Source: Hymenobacter nitidus
GTDB lineage: Bacteria; Bacteroidota; Bacteroidia; Cytophagales; Hymenobacteraceae
DNA length: 64,000 bases
Direction of reading: 5' to 3'
NCBI RefSeq assembly: GCF_020447315.1
Contig: NZ_JAJADQ010000001.1
Coordinates: 620,001-684,000 of the forward strand
Below are positions 8,247-15,474 of this stretch, in pieces. The notes under the pieces are model-generated. The model did not search any database and had not been told where the DNA came from. It saw nothing but the letters and a program-made list of their open reading frames with translations. Made by a program: the position numbers and the translations under genes. Positions within the stretch are counted from its first letter, which is position 1. Every line of letters begins with the position of its first letter.

Positions 8247-11200
8247 TTACTGCGCTGCTTCGTGCTGGCCGAAGCCGATAATTCTGTTCACGGGCCCGTT
8301 GGTCCACTCGTGGCGCAACGCCGCGGTATCGGCCGCAATAACGGTTTGGCCGTTGTAACGCACCGTCAGCTGCCCATCCGGCGTCACCACACCGAGGCGG
8401 GTGGCACGGGTACCAAAGTGCTGCTCGAAAGCCACTACATCTTCCGGCGCCACCGTGGCTACGAAGCGGGAGTGCGACTCGGAAAACAGCTGCACGTGGA
8501 CTGGCAGCTCTTGTGGCAATTCGATGGTAGCCCCGAAGCCGTAGCCAAATGTAGCTTCAGCCAGGGCCACGGCCAAACCGCCATCCGACAAGTCGTGGCA
8601 GGACTGGATGAGGCCCTGGTCGTTGGCCTGACCCATGAGGGTGTACAACGTTTTAGCGGCTTCAAAACGCACTTTGGGTACGTTGGCGCCCAGCTCGCCG
8701 AAGAGCTGATAGAACTCCGAACCGCCCAGCTCGTCGTAGGTTTCGCCCAGCAGGTACACCACGTCGCCTTCTTGCTTGAAGTCGGAGGTGATGGTGCGGC
8801 GCACGTCCTCGATTTTGGCGGTCATCGAATACAGGACCGTGGGCGGAACGGAAATCTTCACGCCGTCGGCCTTGAAGTCGTTCTTCATCGAGTCCTTGCC
8901 CGAAGTCAGCGGGATACAGTAGGCGGCCGTGGCGTCGCGCAGGGCCTGGCACATGCGCACCAGCTTGGCCAGCTTGTGCTTGCCGTCGGGGTTGCCAATG
9001 GGGTCGTACACCGAGTCGGGTACGCAGAAGTTGTCGTTCACCGACCAGAAGTTCCCATCACCGTAACTCAGGTTGGGCAGCTTCCCTCCCACCGCTACAA
9101 TCTGGCGCACGGCTTCGTCGAAGGCCCCGGCCGACATATCGTAGGCGTCCAAATCACCGAAACGGGGCAGAATACCGTTGCTCACGGCCACGCCTTCCCA
9201 GCTCTCGAAGTTGAAGCGTACCACGGCGGCATCCTGGGGAGCCTGGCCCGTTGCGCCCATCAGGGGCTTGATAATCGTGCGGCCTTTTACCTCGTGGTCG
9301 TACTGCCGAATGACGGATTCACGGGAGCAGATATTCAGGCTACCCAGCAGGCGACTCAGTACGTCGGTATAGTCAAGTTTGGCAGGCAACGCGGGTTCCT
9401 GGACGGTGGGCTTGCTCCACTCGGCTTCCAGCACTTTACGCGGCACGCCGTTGTGCAAGAACTCCATGTCGATGCGCGCCACCGACTCCCCGTCGAAGCG
9501 CACGTCGAGGCTGCCATCGGCAGTGAAGTAGCCAATATCGGTCAGCTCCACTTCCATTTCCCGGCCCAGCGCCAGCAGCTCGTCCAGCTTGCTTGGCTCT
9601 ACGGCCAACGAAAAACGCTCCTGCGACTCGGAAACAAAGATTTCCCAGGGCCGCAGGCCGGGGTATTTCAGCGGCACTTTCTCCAATTCTACCACCGCGC
9701 CGCCGCTGATAGTCGCCAGCTCGCCGATAGAGGAGGACAAGCCGCCCGCGCCGTTGTCGGTGCTGCACTTGATTAGGCCGCGGCGGGTCGCCAGGATCAG
9801 GAAGTCCATGGCCAGCTTCTGGGTGATGGGTGAGCCAATCTGCACGGCCGTGGCGGGCGAGGTTTCGTCCAGCTCAATGCTGCTAAACGTCGCGCCGTGG
9901 ATGCCGTCCTTGCCCACCCGGCCGCCGGCCATGATAATGCGGTCCTGGGCGTCGATTTTCTTTTCCCACGAATCGAGGCCGGCCAGCTGCATGGGCATCA
10001 CGGCACCGGTGCCGCAGTACACCAGCGGCTTGCCGGCGTAACGGTCATCAAACACAATGGCGCCGTTCACCGTCGGCACCCCCGATTTGTTGCCGCCGTC
10101 CTCAATGCCCTTGCGCACTCCTTCGAAAATGCGGCGCGGGTGGAGCTGGTTGCTCAGCAAAGTGCCCGAAAACTCGGGGTTGCCGAAGCAGAGCACGTTG
10201 GTATTGAACAGCAGCTTGGCGCCCCCGATGCCGGTAGCCAGCGGGTCGCGGTTGTTGCCCAGAATGCCGGTAATGGCCCCACCGTAGGGGTCAATGGCCG
10301 AGGGTGAGTTGTGGGTTTCGACTTTCCACACGAACAGCGACTCGGGGTTGATGCGCACGGCCCCGGCGTTGTCGCTGAACACTTTAATCAGCCAGTCGTT
10401 GCCGTTGGCCCGCAGCTGCCGGTCCACTTCCGAGGTGGCGTCTTTGATATAAGTCTTAAACAAAGAGTCTACTTCGAACTCCTCGCCCGTATCGGCATCC
10501 CGATACTTGATGATGGCCGAGAACTCCTTGTGCTTGCAGTGCTCCGACCAGGTCTGGGCCACAATTTCCAGCTCGCAGTCGGTCGGGTCCTGGGGCAGGC
10601 CGGCGGCTTGGCGCTCGTCGGCAATGCTGGTGTAATGGTCGCGCACGGCGCGCATTTCCTCCAGGTTCAGGGCGTAGAGGTTGTCTTTGGAAAGCTTCAC
10701 CAGCTCCTCATCCGACAGGCCCACTAGTCGCACGGTGTCCGTAATAGATTCGGCCCCACCGCCCGGCCGCGGCGTATAGTCGCGAATCTGGGCTATGGGG
10801 CCGACCTCGAAGCGGTTAATCATCTTGTTGCCGAGCAGGTCTTCGGCCAAGCGGCGCAGACTACTCTCCGGCAGCTCGTGCTCCAGGAAGTAGAGCCGTT
10901 TGCTGAAAATATGCTGGGTATGGGTGTCGAGCGGCTCGTTGAGAAAGTCGCCGAGGGCATTCTGGGCCGATATGCCTTCGTCGTCGGTTACGCCGGGCAG
11001 CTTGGCCACCAGAATGTAGCTTTTATACTGGGAGCCGTGGCGAAACTCGTCGAGGGCCACGTCGTGCAGCACCGGGTCCTGAAGGCAGTGGGTGGCAAAG
11101 TCGCGCAGCTGCGTGTCCGTTACAGGGTAGCGCACCGTGTAGAGGGCGGTGCTTTGCACCCGGCCCGTGGAGAGGCCCAGGTGGCGGGAGGCAGCTTCGG

Positions 11201-11273
11201 CTACACGTTGGCCCTCGCCATCGTGTTGGCCGGGCTTGAGCAGAAGCTGAATGGTTCTTTGGGTAGCGTCCAA
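8247..11273 (-). CDS. purL: FGAM synthetase, PurS-PurL fusion without glutaminase domain
   Basis: ATP-dependent amidation of FGAR to FGAM, purine step 4. The 1008 residues begin with a PurS-like part (TIQLLLKPGQHDGEG and a second similar segment around 115-150), followed by the FGAR-AT linker and two synthetase halves. Conserved features are TWSEHCKHKEF near 245, VETHNSPSAIDPYGGA near 320 and GAGGLSSSIGEL in the first half, with SCHDLSDGGLAVALAE near the end of the second half. The chain stops at IIGFGQHEAAQ, where long-type PurL would continue into a glutaminase; that activity is supplied by the next gene. Usual lengths are about 740 (small PurL) or 1290 (fused), so this is an intermediate architecture. 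Confidence 0.93.
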   Translation of the reverse strand: MDATQRTIQLLLKPGQHDGEGQRVAEAASRHLGLSTGRVQSTALYTVRYPVTDTQLRDFATHCLQDPVLHDVALDEFRHGSQYKSYILVAKLPGVTDDEGISAQNALGDFLNEPLDTHTQHIFSKRLYFLEHELPESSLRRLAEDLLGNKMINRFEVGPIAQIRDYTPRPGGGAESITDTVRLVGLSDEELVKLSKDNLYALNLEEMRAVRDHYTSIADERQAAGLPQDPTDCELEIVAQTWSEHCKHKEFSAIIKYRDADTGEEFEVDSLFKTYIKDATSEVDRQLRANGNDWLIKVFSDNAGAVRINPESLFVWKVETHNSPSAIDPYGGAITGILGNNRDPLATGIGGAKLLFNTNVLCFGNPEFSGTLLSNQLHPRRIFEGVRKGIEDGGNKSGVPTVNGAIVFDDRYAGKPLVYCGTGAVMPMQLAGLDSWEKKIDAQDRIIMAGGRVGKDGIHGATFSSIELDETSPATAVQIGSPITQKLAMDFLILATRRGLIKCSTDNGAGGLSSSIGELATISGGAVVELEKVPLKYPGLRPWEIFVSESQERFSLAVEPSKLDELLALGREMEVELTDIGYFTADGSLDVRFDGESVARIDMEFLHNGVPRKVLEAEWSKPTVQEPALPAKLDYTDVLSRLLGSLNICSRESVIRQYDHEVKGRTIIKPLMGATGQAPQDAAVVRFNFESWEGVAVSNGILPRFGDLDAYDMSAGAFDEAVRQIVAVGGKLPNLSYGDGNFWSVNDNFCVPDSVYDPIGNPDGKHKLAKLVRMCQALRDATAAYCIPLTSGKDSMKNDFKADGVKISVPPTVLYSMTAKIEDVRRTITSDFKQEGDVVYLLGETYDELGGSEFYQLFGELGANVPKVRFEAAKTLYTLMGQANDQGLIQSCHDLSDGGLAVALAEATFGYGFGATIELPQELPVHVQLFSESHSRFVATVAPEDVVAFEQHFGTRATRLGVVTPDGQLTVRYNGQTVIAADTAALRHEWTNGPVNRIIGFGQHEAAQ

Positions 11274-11397
11274 AAGAGGGAGGTTTGTCTATTTTTCGGG
11301 TTTCCCACGCGCAGCAAAATCACCGCCGTGAGGAAGCATACCCGCGCAGGGTACGCCGAAAATGCCTTGCCGCAGCGCCGTTTGCGCCGTAGTAGGT

Positions 11398-12021
11398 TTA
11401 AGAAAACGCTTTATCGGGCCGACTGCCCGGTTTTACCACCGGAATACCTGCCCGGCACAGCGGGCACTCATCGGGTGCGTAGGTAGCCGCCGTGACCGGC
11501 AGCAGGGCAAAGTTCGGAAAAGAAAGTGAGGCTTCCCCACCCGTGCGGTCAATTAAACTGGCCACGGCCAAAACTTTTGCCCCCAGCCCCGTCAGCAGCC
11601 GGGCTACCTCGTTGGTGCTCTTGCCGGTAGTTACCACGTCTTCGGCAATGATAATTTTCTGCCCCGGCTCGATGGTAAAGCCCCGCCGCAGCGTCATCTG
11701 CCCCGTATCGTCGCGCTCGGTAAAAATGCCGGGCACGCCCAACTGCCGGGCCAGCTCGTAGCCGATGACCACCCCGCCCATGGCCGGACCGACCACCACA
11801 TCGGGCTGCAAATCCGCCTGCTGAATCTGCCGGGCCAGCTCGGCCGCGGCGGGGGCCGCCAGATCGGGGCGGCGCAGAAACCGGGCGCACTGCACGTAGG
11901 TATCGGAGTGCAGGCCCGAGGACAGGCGGAAGTGGCCGCGCAGCAGCGCATCTTCCTGCAACAGCTGCTGCTCCAGGGTTTCAGAATTCACGAAAGGTTG
12001 GGTGGAGGTCGGAAGTGACAC
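11398..12021 (-). CDS. pyrE: Orotate phosphoribosyltransferase
   Basis: Converts orotate and PRPP to OMP in pyrimidine synthesis. The protein has 207 residues. HFRLSSGLHSDTYVQCARF (about 30-48) is the orotate-side loop; GPAMGGVVIGYELAR (78-92) the pyrophosphate loop; IIIAEDVVTTGKST (123-136) the PRPP-binding motif. The C-terminus contains CPLCRAGIPVVKPGSRP, typical of the OPRT subgroup ending in a small Cys motif. The ATG at 12021 is used. It is separated from purL by 124 bp and from pyrF by 62 bp, so it may have its own promoter or belong to one nucleotide operon. Confidence 0.94.
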   Translation of the reverse strand: MSLPTSTQPFVNSETLEQQLLQEDALLRGHFRLSSGLHSDTYVQCARFLRRPDLAAPAAAELARQIQQADLQPDVVVGPAMGGVVIGYELARQLGVPGIFTERDDTGQMTLRRGFTIEPGQKIIIAEDVVTTGKSTNEVARLLTGLGAKVLAVASLIDRTGGEASLSFPNFALLPVTAATYAPDECPLCRAGIPVVKPGSRPDKAFS

Positions 12022-12083
12022 TATATAGAAGGGGGTGAAGTCGAAAGGAAGTTTTGTTTTTACCAGGACGGCCCTGACATTTC

Positions 12084-12845
12084 TTATGCCAGCACCGGCC
12101 GGAACCGGTTGATTTGCTCCACCAACTCCCGGGCGGCAGCCCCCGCATCAGTAGCCTGCCACAAGGCGCGGGAGGTATTTATCAACAAACCCGAGCCATC
12201 CGGCCGCAGACCAGCGCGCAACGTAGCCTGCAAATCACCGCCCTGGGCTCCTACTCCGGGCACCAGAAACCACTGCTCGGGGCTTAGGCTGCGCATGCGG
12301 GCCACGGCTTCGGCGTTGGTGGCACCTACGACCAAGCCGATACCGCCGTGCTCTTCATCCAGCTTACGGGCCACCTGGGCAGCACAGTCCGAGAGGTAGC
12401 CGCCACGGGTGAGGGCCACGTCCTGCAGGGAATGCACGGGCTTGTTGGAAGTTTTGGCCAGCACAAATACCATCTTACCGGGCCGGGCGAAAGGCACAAT
12501 GGCGTCGTCGCCCATGTAGGGGTTCACCGTCACGGCATCGGCCCCGATGACGTCGTAGGCAAAGCGGGCGTAGTGGTCGGCTGTGTTGGCAATGTCGCCG
12601 AACTTGCCGTCCAGAATCACCGGAATGCTTTCCGGGATGCGCTGCACCGTTTCGCGCAGGAGCTTTACGCCATCTTCCCGGCTCAGAAAAAAGGCCAGAT
12701 TAGGCTTGAAGGCCGCCGCGTAGGGGCTGGTCTGGTCGATGACTTCGGCCAGGCGGCGGGCTACCTGCTGGTCGTCGCCGGTGGGGTCGAGGCCCACGCA
12801 GAGCAGGGAGTTGGCGTACCGGGCGCGTTGGATGAGCTTTTCCAT
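12084..12845 (-). CDS. pyrF: Orotidine 5'-phosphate decarboxylase (type 2)
   Basis: Decarboxylates OMP to UMP. The chosen ATG (12843-12845) gives 253 residues starting MEKLIQRARYANSLLCVGLDP, the normal beginning of the Mycobacterium/Myxococcus-type (type 2) OMP decarboxylase. The frame runs open to 13187 but that extension lies over the next gene. LDGKFGDIANT carries the catalytic Asp-Lys-Asp array in the type 2 form. DAVTVNPYMGDDAI and LVPGVGAQGGD are the phosphate-side loops. It sits between pyrE and the dihydroorotate-dehydrogenase-like gene. Confidence 0.94.
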   Translation of the reverse strand: MEKLIQRARYANSLLCVGLDPTGDDQQVARRLAEVIDQTSPYAAAFKPNLAFFLSREDGVKLLRETVQRIPESIPVILDGKFGDIANTADHYARFAYDVIGADAVTVNPYMGDDAIVPFARPGKMVFVLAKTSNKPVHSLQDVALTRGGYLSDCAAQVARKLDEEHGGIGLVVGATNAEAVARMRSLSPEQWFLVPGVGAQGGDLQATLRAGLRPDGSGLLINTSRALWQATDAGAAARELVEQINRFRPVLA

Positions 12846-12921
12846 GAGACGGGTGGGAAATGGGAAAACTAAAAATAGGTGGAAGAAACAAAAGCGCCAG
12901 GGGCAGAATGGCCCGTTGCTA

Positions 12922-13767
12922 CTACAGATTGGCCGGCACCAGATGACTGCACTCGGCAGCCAGTCGGGCCGACAAGCCGGGCTCCAGCCATTCACCGCTA
13001 GCCACCTGCACGGCAGTAGCGCCGCAGCGCAGATAGTCGGTGACGTGGGACTGGGTGAAGACGCCGCCGGTACCGAATATCGGCAGCTTGATGCGAGCGT
13101 CATGCGCCAGCTCCCACACGCAGCGCAGGGCCACGGGACGCAGCGCCTCCCCCGATAAGCCCCCCGCCAACGGCTCGGCGGTGGCATCGTCGGGCAGGTG
13201 CAGGGCTTTCAGCACGTTGGTGGCGGCCAGCGCCGTAGCGCCGCCTTCCTGGGCGCCCAGGGCCAGGCCGCGGATATGCTCGGGCCACGGCGGCAGCTTC
13301 ACCACGATGGCCGCAGCTGGACCCAGCTCGTTGCGCACGGCCTGGGTGGCTTCGCGCACAAACTTGGCGTTCAGCTCGGCTCCTTTTTCGGTGTCGGGCT
13401 GGGCAATGTAGACTTCGACGCCGGCAATCTGGGAACCGACTTCGCGGGCCAGGAAGCGGGCAATTTTGCGGAAGCCGGGAATGCCGGGGGCCGTGATGCT
13501 GACGAATACCGGCACGCCGTAGCTGAGCAGGTGGGGCAGGTGCTCCTGCACCAGAATTTCGGCGCTTTCGGTACGCATATTGGTGGCGTTGAGCAGGGTT
13601 TGCTCATTCACCTGCCAGATGCCTTCCTCGTAAAGCCCGGGCTTGGGCTCCATCGTGACGGTCCGGGTAAAGATGGCGCCTAGCCGCTCGTAGCCGGCCC
13701 CATCCAGCTGCCACGGGGCAGCCGCCAGGCAGATGGGGTTTTGCAGGGTGAGGGTTCCTAGTTGCAT
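12922..13767 (-). CDS. Dihydroorotate dehydrogenase-like flavoprotein lacking the catalytic Cys
   Basis: 281 residues with the TIM-barrel layout of class 1 dihydroorotate dehydrogenase: LQNPICLAAAPW at the N-terminus, VTMEPKPG, VVKLPPWPEH (FMN-side Lys), GGLSGEALRPVAL, and IFGTGGV...GATAVQVAS for FMN phosphate binding. The substrate side is degenerate. The family's NxSCPN motif reads YIAQPD, so the catalytic Cys is Gln, and the NSxGLxNxG loop reads LLNATNMRT. FMN binding looks retained but oxidation of dihydroorotate by the usual mechanism looks unlikely. The position beside pyrF and pyrE suggests a pyrimidine link. It may be a divergent paralog with another substrate, or an unusual PyrD. A conventional pyrD may lie elsewhere. 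Confidence 0.75.
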   Translation of the reverse strand: MQLGTLTLQNPICLAAAPWQLDGAGYERLGAIFTRTVTMEPKPGLYEEGIWQVNEQTLLNATNMRTESAEILVQEHLPHLLSYGVPVFVSITAPGIPGFRKIARFLAREVGSQIAGVEVYIAQPDTEKGAELNAKFVREATQAVRNELGPAAAIVVKLPPWPEHIRGLALGAQEGGATALAATNVLKALHLPDDATAEPLAGGLSGEALRPVALRCVWELAHDARIKLPIFGTGGVFTQSHVTDYLRCGATAVQVASGEWLEPGLSARLAAECSHLVPANL

Positions 13768-13981
13768 GATTTGCTCGTTTAAAAGAAAGATGCCATCCAG
13801 AGCTGACGAAGGTACTCTAAGCCAGGGACGGCAGCCTCTTTTTTCACCAAAAACCTACCGCGCCCTTACTCAGAACTTCCTCCGCCAGCTCAGGACGGCA
13901 GGTTATATTTTTCCTGCGGCTGCTATTTGAAAGGCCGGTCCGCCGTAACATGCAGAGCGCCCGGTAGTAGCCGCGCGCCGT

Positions 13982-14101
13982 TCAAAAATCAACCAGATGA
14001 CGCTGTTTTGGTTGCCCCTTGGGCTTCGTGCTCAGGTTCACGTGGCGGGTGTTGGCAGGAGCGGCGGCTACCATCAGTTGGGCGAGGGTGGTGTCGTTCA
14101 T
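13982..14101 (-). CDS. Possible 39-residue small protein
   Basis: ATG at 14099-14101 to TGA at 13982-13984. The peptide starts MNDTTLAQLMVAAAPANTRH and ends in a basic, polar stretch (STKPKGQPKQRHLVDF). It is soluble by composition, with no signal peptide or membrane segment. It lies downstream of the candidate RNA and terminator at 14188-14337 on the same strand. Codon choice resembles neighbouring genes. There is no homology evidence, so it could be chance. Confidence 0.35.
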   Translation of the reverse strand: MNDTTLAQLMVAAAPANTRHVNLSTKPKGQPKQRHLVDF

Positions 14102-14187
14102 GAGGGTTTACCAGTATGGGTGAGAAGAGCTTAGAAGACCCTTAGGCGCAGGCTATTCCTACCCCGCCGGCCGAACCGACCGGGCAT

Positions 14188-14216
14188 AAAAAAACCGCTT
14201 CGGAAACCGGAGCGGT
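14188..14216 (-). terminator. Rho-independent terminator
   Basis: A 10-bp stem (14194-14203 with 14207-14216, one G-T pair) with a 3-nt loop, followed on the minus strand by seven T. It ends the candidate small RNA rather than any protein gene. Confidence 0.8.
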
Positions 14217-14337
14217 GCACGGGACAAAAGCCAGAAAAACGGAAAAGCCAACGGGGAAAACGACCTTCCGATCATCTCGCAGAACATTCTCAGGGAAGGT
14301 TCCGCGCTCCATCAAATGTTGTTGACTGGGGTGAAGC
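14188..14337 (-). ncRNA. Candidate small RNA with own promoter and terminator
   Basis: Bounded by the -7 box TACTTTTG (14344-14351, minus) and the intrinsic terminator at 14188-14216, giving a transcript of about 150 nt. Within it ACCTTCC pairs with GGAAGGT around a loop of about 24 nt, and AGTCAAC can pair with GTTGGCT further out, so a long bulged rod is possible. The only open frame (GTG at 14339) runs through the terminator and is not believable as a protein. The architecture loosely recalls 6S-type RNA, but no family-specific sequence was recognised. Confidence 0.45.
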
Positions 14338-14343
14338 ACGTCG

Positions 14344-14351
14344 CAAAAGTA
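14344..14351 (-). promoter_or_regulatory. Bacteroidota -7 box for the candidate small RNA
   Basis: Reads TACTTTTG on the minus strand, a full match to TAnnTTTG. No clear TTTG -33 element was seen 19-21 bp upstream. The start of transcription would fall near 14337. Confidence 0.45.
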
Positions 14352-14522
14352 CTAATTGTTACCAGCGCCACTCCGGGGGTAACATTAAGTTTATGTTACC
14401 ATAATGTTACGTCGCACACTTTACCGGCCGCTACTCATTATATATAATAGTTGCACAAACACATGAATCTCAAAGAATTAAAGTTTACCGAAATTTAAAA
14501 TACAGGTTTTACCGGGGTTCCG

Positions 14523-14530
14523 TATCTTTG
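14523..14530 (+). promoter_or_regulatory. Bacteroidota -7 box upstream of the DUF4468 gene
   Basis: Reads TATCTTTG, a full match to TAnnTTTG, in an AT-rich stretch. It would give a long leader of about 280 nt before the ATG at 14815, so another promoter nearer the gene may also exist. Confidence 0.4.
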
Positions 14531-14814
14531 CCCAACCTTAACAAAAGTCAAATCTATTGCTTAAGTATATAAACATCTTTACCTCACAAAGTACAATATC
14601 AATTCATAAACTTTCGTTGTTGTTTTTTGGTGAGAGCCCGGTCAAGATGAGCTATGCAGTAAGTAACCCTGATTTCTGGCACAATATTGATGCTCATTAC
14701 GGGCCAGGCTTTTTTCCGGCAGCTCCTGCTCACTACCTTAAAGTTCAACTGTAGTACCACCAAGCTTCTTTGCTTCTGTTATATTTTTACTACCACTTTG
14801 ATTTCGCTGCTGTC

Positions 14815-15387
14815 ATGAAAAAAGTGCTGTTTGGATTGTTGTTGGCCGGCCTGATGTCTACTACTCAGGCGGCTGTTGCTCAGAGTGGTTCCGGGCCTGC
14901 CGTTAGCTATACCGAAACCGTGCTGGCAGCGGAGATTGGCAAGGAAATCCTGTTTCGCCGCGCCCTCGACTGGACGGAAAACCACTTTTCGTACGGCCCC
15001 AAAACGGGGGCTAAGTCGGACGCCGCCGCGGGCACGGTGCGCGTAACCGGTACGGGCAAAGTGACGCCGGTAGCTACCAATGGCAAAGAGCTGACCCGGG
15101 TTATCCGCTTCGACTTCGTATTCCGGGCCACCGATAAAGGCTACGACTACAGCGTCGGCTCCTTCCGCGTCATTCCCGACCCACAGAAGCCCGAAGAGAC
15201 GATGATGCTCAGCGACTACATCGCCCAGCTCGCCACTGAGAAGGGTAACGGCAAGACCTTCAACGACCGGCGCGTGACGGCCCAGGCCAACGCCTTGGCC
15301 AGTGAGGCCGCCATGAGCTTCCGCTCCTTCATGAACACGATGCCGGCGGCCGAAGAGAATACTGTCGGCATTCCGGCCACCGAGTAA
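14815..15387 (+). CDS. Exported DUF4468-type protein
   Basis: 190 residues from the ATG at 14815, chosen because it opens a clean signal peptide (MKKVLFGLLLAGLMSTTQAAVAQ, cleavage near residue 22). The frame is open 45 nt further upstream without a better start. The mature part, beginning VSYTETVLAAEIG, fits the DUF4468 family ('TBP-like fold'), which is common and uncharacterised in exported Bacteroidota proteins. It has a long strand-rich middle and an alpha-helical end (DYIAQLATEKGNG..). No cysteine or catalytic motif. Probably periplasmic. A terminator at 15418-15447 follows. Confidence 0.7.
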   Translation: MKKVLFGLLLAGLMSTTQAAVAQSGSGPAVSYTETVLAAEIGKEILFRRALDWTENHFSYGPKTGAKSDAAAGTVRVTGTGKVTPVATNGKELTRVIRFDFVFRATDKGYDYSVGSFRVIPDPQKPEETMMLSDYIAQLATEKGNGKTFNDRRVTAQANALASEAAMSFRSFMNTMPAAEENTVGIPATE

Positions 15388-15417
15388 GAAGTAAACTACT
15401 CTGCAAAACCTAAAAAA

Positions 15418-15447
15418 GGCTCCTGGCAAACACCAGGAGCCTTTTTT
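15418..15447. terminator. Bidirectional intrinsic terminator
   Basis: A 9-bp perfect stem (GGCTCCTGG, 15418-15426, with 15433-15441) flanked by A-rich sequence on the left and six T on the right. It separates the convergent DUF4468 gene and the OlsF-like gene. Confidence 0.85.
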
Positions 15448-15474
15448 GAACCTGTGCGGCAATAGCCGGGCCGG

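Larger units (their letters stand above)
13768..14814. other. Long intergenic region with candidate small RNA and small ORF
   Basis: No standard-size gene is convincing here. The minus strand holds a -7 box (14344-14351), a structured stretch ending in a terminator (14188-14216) and a 39-codon ORF (13982-14101), each listed separately. From about 14350 to 14650 the sequence is strikingly AT-richer than its surroundings. A plus-strand -7 box at 14523-14530 points to the DUF4468 gene. A 65-codon plus-strand frame at 14557-14754 is not supported. Confidence 0.6.

Noticed and set aside
8082..9776. Long plus-strand open frame of 564 codons
   Set aside because: Antisense to purL/purQ; composition reflects the reverse complement of conserved coding sequence.
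14142..14339. 65-codon minus-strand frame starting with GTG
   Set aside because: Runs straight through an intrinsic terminator and starts at the predicted transcription start; composition not protein-like.
14557..14754. 65-codon plus-strand frame in the DUF4468 leader
   Set aside because: AT-rich, no ribosome-binding site or recognisable domain; could be real but unsupported.
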